From contig NC_133166.1 in the NCBI RefSeq assembly GCF_040802235.1, positions 113,660,991 to 113,724,990 on the forward strand: 64,000 nucleotides of DNA, given 5' to 3'. Position 1 is the stretch's first letter, and each line of letters opens with the position of its first letter. A model generated the notes under the pieces. The model did not search any database. It worked only from the letters and a program-made list of their open reading frames with translations, and had not been told where the DNA came from. This document shows positions 60,000-64,000 of this stretch, piece after piece. The translations under genes and the position numbers were made by a program. Source of the stretch: Manis javanica. Lineage: Eukaryota; Chordata; Mammalia; Pholidota; Manidae.

Positions 60000-60928
60000 A
60001 TGTAATGGGGGAAAAAATTGGGGGATTTCTAATTCAAGACAGCAGAGTACAACCTAATATCCAACCTGTCCTCCACAAACACATCAAAAATCAGGGAAGA
60101 AAAAAATGTTAATAATGGGACAGCCACACAGGAATGAAAAGGAAAATTCTGTGTAGATTTAAAATAAGCCTCTCCAGACCCACAGACCAGTGGAGCAGAA
60201 TAGAGAGTCCAGATATTAACCCAAACATATAGGTCAATTAATATATGACAAAGGAGCCATGGATATACAATGGGGAAATGACAGCCTCTTCAACAGATGG
60301 TGTTGGCAAAACTGGACAGCTACATGTAAGAGAATGAAACTGGACCATTGTCTAACCCCATACACAAAAGTAAATTCAAAATGGATCAAACACCTGAATA
60401 TAAGCCATGAAACCATAAAACTCTTAGAAAAAAACATAGGCAAAAATCTCTTGGACATAAACATGAGCAACTTCTTCATGAACATATCTCCCCGGGCAAG
60501 GGAAATAAAGGGAAAAATGAACAAGTGGGACTATATCAAACTAAAAAGGCTTCTGTACAGCAAAGGATACCATCAATAGAACAAAAAGGTATCCTACAGT
60601 ATGGGAGGATATATTCATAAATGACAGATCCGATAAAGGCTTGACATCCAAAATATATAAAGAGCTCATGCACCTCAACAAACAAAAAGCAAATAATCCA
60701 ATTAAAAAATGGGCAGAAGAGCTGAACAGACAGTTCTCCAAAGAAGAAATTCAGATGGCCAACAGGCACATGAAAAGATGCTCCACATCGCTTGTCATCA
60801 GAGAAATGCAAATTAAAACCACAATGAGATATCACCTCGCACCAGTTAGGATGACCACCATCCAAAAGACAAACAACAACAAATGTTGGCGAGGTTGTGG
60901 AGAAAGGGGAACCCTCCTAGACTTGGAG
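60000..60928 (+). repeat. L1 ORF2 fragment, sense, without 3' end
   Basis: A fairly well-kept L1 ORF2 stretch: ATATGACAAAGGAGCCATGG, and translation pieces [19 protein letters not shown] and [19 protein letters not shown]. It stops abruptly at 60928 with no 3' UTR or poly(A), so its 3' part was lost after insertion. It is related to the L1 at 28438. Confidence 0.88.
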
Positions 60929-61089
60929 GAAGTTTCCCTGGGAGGTGACCCTGAGTGGAGCCTGGCTAGTGGGTGCTCTAGCTGGGTGGGGACTGAGGGG
61001 AGGATGTAGGGTCAGAAGACCTCAGGCCCAGTTCTGGCAGCTGTGGTGTCTTGGCCAGGCTGCTCAGCATTGCTAATACACTCTGTCCT

Positions 61090-61185
61090 CTTCTGAAAGG
61101 GGCTCAACATTCCTACACCCTGGGTTGTGGGAGGATTAAGGAAATAACACATGGCAAGTGCTTGGCACTGAGCCTGGCACTGGAT
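61090..61185 (+). repeat. MIR SINE 3' fragment, plus strand
   Basis: GGTTGTGGGAGGATTAAGGA followed by GCAAGTGCTTGGCACTGAGC matches the second half of MIR. Confidence 0.7.
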
Positions 61186-61574
61186 GAACAGGAGAGCCTG
61201 CCCCTCACTCTCCACTCTCTGTCACCCAGCACCTCCTCTCCACAGCATCACACTGCCTTTCCCCCATAACCTTGGTGTTCCCCTGACACAGAGAGGATGC
61301 AGAAGGAATCCACCCTCTTCTCCCAGCCCAGAGGGAGGGGCCCATGCACTCAGGTCTGAGCCCTGGATTAGTGGTGTAATCCCCAGCTCTGCCTGAACAA
61401 TCTCCTTCCCTTCCCAGGAGAGGGGGCCCGGGGCTGGGAGCCAGGACCGCTGGGCCCTGACTCCGGTACAACCCTACCCATCTGTGAGACCTCAAAGTGC
61501 CCATACCAGTGACATCCTATAATGACTGTCATGTGTGTCACTTGTTCTGTAGATTTGCTGTGTGGGCGGCACTT

Positions 61575-61760
61575 TGGGAAGAAAGGCAGGCCTGGGTTTG
61601 ATTCCATCTCTACCACTTGGCAGCTTCATGCCCATGTACAAGAGATGAAACCCCCAGGGGCCTGTTTTTTAATGTATAAAATGGAGTTAACACTATCCAG
61701 GGCTGTTGTGGGGAGTATATGAGAAAATAAGGGTAAATGCATTTTGTAAATAGTACATTT
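61575..61760 (+). repeat. MIR SINE, plus strand
   Basis: Starts GGCCTGGGTTTGATTCCATC and continues TACCACTTGGCAGCTTCATG, then TGTATAAAATGGAGTTAACA and GGCTGTTGTGGGGAGTATAT. It is nearly complete. Confidence 0.85.
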
Positions 61761-63120
61761 CTTGAAGGTCGCAGGGCCAAAGGGCTCCACAACTGATGAA
61801 GACTGAGTTAATCGGGTTTTGAAGACTTCACCAGCAGGCAAAGAACAGAGGCCCTCTTCAGGCCAGGGGAGCACAAGGTCGGCCACACAACTATCCTGAA
61901 GCTCTAAGAGGAAGGGGCTCAGGAGAGGCATGATGTGCGTAAACCTGGTGACCCTGGGGAAGAGGGGCCGAGTCCGTAAATGCCCAGCGAGGGCCTGCCT
62001 GCGAAGGCACTAGAAGCCGCTCCAGGATTTTGAGCAGGAGCACCAAGGGCCAGACTCTCCCGTCAGAGGCCGAGGAGGGAATGGTTGCAGAGCTTGGCAG
62101 TGCCTGCAGAATTGAGTGACACCCACTGACCATCTCCACCCTCGCAGCCTCACCCCAACCTAGGAGTCTAGGCACACTGTTGCAGGTCGCATTTGTTCTC
62201 ATCAGTTCTCTTCCCGAAACAAAGAACTGAAAGGCAGAGACAGTATCAAAGCAGAACCAAAGTCTTCTTTGAATATAGGCCAAGGAGAAGCGGGACAAAG
62301 TCAAGGTAAACAAACAGCACCCCCCACCTTTTAGGGAGGGTATATTTATCACGTCCTAGCCGGAGGCGCCTCTTTGATTGACAGGGGAGGTCATTCGATG
62401 GACAGTTCCGGTTTTATACCCATTCCTCTAGGTGTGCTTGTCTTTCCCCAAAATGCACAGAAAATGTTGGGGGGTGGGGAGGGTGCGGGGGAACCGCCAA
62501 GTAAATTTTAATGAGATGATGATGATGATGAGGTGCAGTCATAGTTTTCTTCGATTGCGCCAGCATGGTGATGGGGCTGGGACTGATTCGGCCTGGTCCC
62601 AATAGGCAAGGAAGTGATCTCCCTGAAAACCCTTTGTTGTCAAGTGGGACTCCCTAACTGGGCGTGGTTTGGGCGGTTCTTTCCTTGAACCTTACGGTCC
62701 CCTTCCCCAGCTCCTCTAGGAAGCCCTCACCAACAGCCCCTTGCCTGTCTCTGGAACTGCCCAGCTCTCCGTGGCCAATGAGCGATCCTTCCCTGAGCCT
62801 GGGGTGCGGGTGGGGGATGGAGACCCCAGTCTGGGAGGGCTGGGACTGGGACAGAGTAATTACAATGAGGATCCGTCTGTTAACCGGCCTGATTTCTCCT
62901 CCTCCCCCAGACACTTGTGCATACAACAGGAGTACACTAAATACAGAACCTGTAGAAAGTGGAAAACACACCAGAGCACACAAAAGGAGACGTTCGAAGT
63001 TTGCTCACTTGCGGTTTGAAAGACCTGGGTTCCGGAGGCAAACTCGCAAAAGCCGGGCGGACAAGCAAGGCAGGAGGTGCCGCCCGACGGAGGAAGGAAC
63101 GCTACCCCGAGGACTGCCGA
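61761..63120. other. Gene-free interval leading to the NDUFV1 promoter
   Basis: No exon recognised. A short ATG/GAT triplet run lies at about 62514-62533. The 305-residue frame at 62664-63581 runs through the NDUFV1 promoter and exon in another frame and is not a gene. CpG density rises from about 63020. Confidence 0.5.
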
Positions 63121-63130
63121 GGCCAGCGGG

Positions 63131-63148
63131 ACTACATCTCCCAGCAGG
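63131..63148 (+). promoter_or_regulatory. NDUFV1: ZNF143/SBS-type motif in the NDUFV1 promoter
   Basis: ACTACATCTCCCAGCAGG fits the ACTACAnnTCCCAGCA consensus bound by ZNF143 and found near many housekeeping start sites. It is 216-233 bases upstream of the ATG, in a CpG island. Confidence 0.8.
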
Positions 63149-63165
63149 CTCGGCGGCAGTCGAGC

Positions 63166-63174
63166 CACTTCCGG
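63166..63174 (-). promoter_or_regulatory. NDUFV1: ETS/GABPA (NRF-2) site in the NDUFV1 promoter
   Basis: CACTTCCGG, i.e. CCGGAAGTG on the minus strand, lies 18 bases after the ZNF143-type motif. GABPA sites are common in promoters of nuclear respiratory-chain genes. Confidence 0.75.
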
Positions 63175-63363
63175 CCTTGCGCTCTCCTACAGGGAGCCAG
63201 GGCCGAGAGCGGGGAGGAAGCTGCGCAGAGGAGCCTGGGCGCGCCGCAGGCGTCAGGGCTCCTGACGTTCTTCCTGTGCGCCGCCTAGCGTCTCGGTCGC
63301 GGCGGTTCCTTAGCTTCGGAGCTGTGAAGGTGACAGCGGGAGGTGACCGGGCCAGCCCTCGGG

Positions 63364-63435
63364 ATGCTGGCGGCACGGCGCCTGCCCGGCAGGTTGCTCC
63401 CCGCGCGGGTGTCTGTGCGTTTCAGTGGAGACACG
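63364..63435 (+). CDS. NDUFV1: NADH:ubiquinone oxidoreductase core subunit V1, exon 1 (rest outside the window)
   Basis: Codes the first 24 residues of the 51-kDa flavoprotein of mitochondrial complex I, which carries FMN and oxidises NADH. [20 protein letters not shown] then SGDT matches remembered human [24 protein letters not shown] almost residue for residue. It is an Arg-rich amphipathic mitochondrial targeting presequence. The exon ends at ACG|GTGAGG in phase 0, as expected before the TAPKKTSFG exon. The remaining window to 64000 is intron 1. The FMN- and NADH-binding and Fe-S parts lie further right. The promoter is a TATA-less CpG island with ZNF143 and ETS sites. Confidence 0.95.
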
Positions 63436-64000
63436 GTGAGGCCCATCCTGGCTCGGGCCAGGGGTGTTCGAGGGCCGGGTTTCGCTGCCGCGCCTCTGCG
63501 CGTGCTGTCCTGTGGGTGCACAGTTCCTTCTGGAGAAACCTCATCTTCCCAGCTCGGCAGGAGGTTGTCCCTTCGCCCTGAGTGTCGTAGGGGGACTGTC
63601 CCAACGAGAGGCCGACTACTCCGCAGCCCTTCGGCTCCTTGGCTTCCCTTATTTAATAGCCGCGCTACCTAGCGGGAAATTTTGCGAGCGGAGGAACGTC
63701 TTGCCACAGACTTGTAGGTTGCGAAGGGGTCATTGCCTCATTTTACAGTTGCTTTGGAGAGAGATGGGCGCCTCCTGATTACCCACCCGGCGCTCTGCTC
63801 CCTGTAGTGGCTTTTAAACTGATGGGGAGTCTGGAAGACAGGTCCTCTTAGCCCACAGCTGGGTTGCTCGCCGCTGGGTCATGTGGAATTCCAGACTCCA
63901 CCTCTTCTCATCAGTTTTATCTCAAGTGGGTTCCCATCATCTTTGTGTCCCAGACACAGTGAGGTGTTTCTTTTCCATCACTTAAAGGTAAACACACTTC
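63436..64000 (+). other. NDUFV1: NDUFV1 intron 1 (partial)
   Basis: Begins with the donor GTGAGG. The first 250 bp are still CpG-rich. No second exon is reached before the window ends. Confidence 0.85.

Noticed and set aside
60259-60579. 106-residue frame with a well-kept protein-like sequence
   Set aside because: It is L1 ORF2 ([17 protein letters not shown]), the same region as in the L1 at 28438-29934.
62664-63581. 305-residue plus-strand frame over the NDUFV1 promoter
   Set aside because: It overlaps NDUFV1 exon 1 in another frame, shows no domain, and sits in a CpG island where stop codons are rare.

Overview
This is mammalian nuclear DNA. It has split protein-coding genes with GT-AG introns, MIR and L1 relics, MaLR and class I ERV remains, an MER5A-like hAT element, microsatellites and CpG-rich promoters. 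Two genes fix the locus. A complete GSTP1 lies at 50.7-53.4 kb (+) and the first coding exon of NDUFV1 lies at 63.36 kb (+). CABP2 lies to their left on the minus strand. This is the CABP2-GSTP1-NDUFV1 order of human 11q13. There is no Alu, rodent B1/B2, CAN-SINE, BovA or horse ERE. Together with the type of young L1 3' ends and a polyadenylated ERV-derived retrocopy, this suggests a laurasiatherian. A pangolin is my best guess, made from memory and not proven.

Layout. 0.5-6.7 kb (-): ten exons of an anthrax-toxin-receptor-like (ANTXR/ANTXRL family) gene, all with usable splice sites and matching phases. The 3' end lies beyond the left edge, and several metal-binding (MIDAS) residues are replaced. 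7.6-8.1 kb: a second diverged copy of its tenth exon. 8.3-16.5 kb: LTR, compound microsatellite, a broken class I provirus, L1 pieces and a MIR. 16.7-20.4 kb (-): CABP2, which reads as a pseudogene because EF-hand 1 is eroded, two splice sites are lost and two coding indels shift the frame. 20.4-50 kb: gene-poor, with a TGGA-type satellite, a 67-bp triplication, several L1s (three young ones in the window with clear target duplications), solo LTRs, a minus-strand ERV relic and a polyadenylated ERV mRNA retrocopy. 50.0-50.44 kb: an LTR just upstream of the GSTP1 CpG promoter. 53.5-63 kb: old repeats. 63.0-63.5 kb: the NDUFV1 CpG promoter with ZNF143-type and ETS sites.

The live genes do not act in one pathway. 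GSTP1 is cytosolic detoxification, NDUFV1 is mitochondrial complex I, and the ANTXR-like product would be a secreted or membrane extracellular-domain protein. The two observations most worth following are the intact but MIDAS-degenerate ANTXR-like gene and the decay of CABP2, a gene of hair-cell and retinal synapses.
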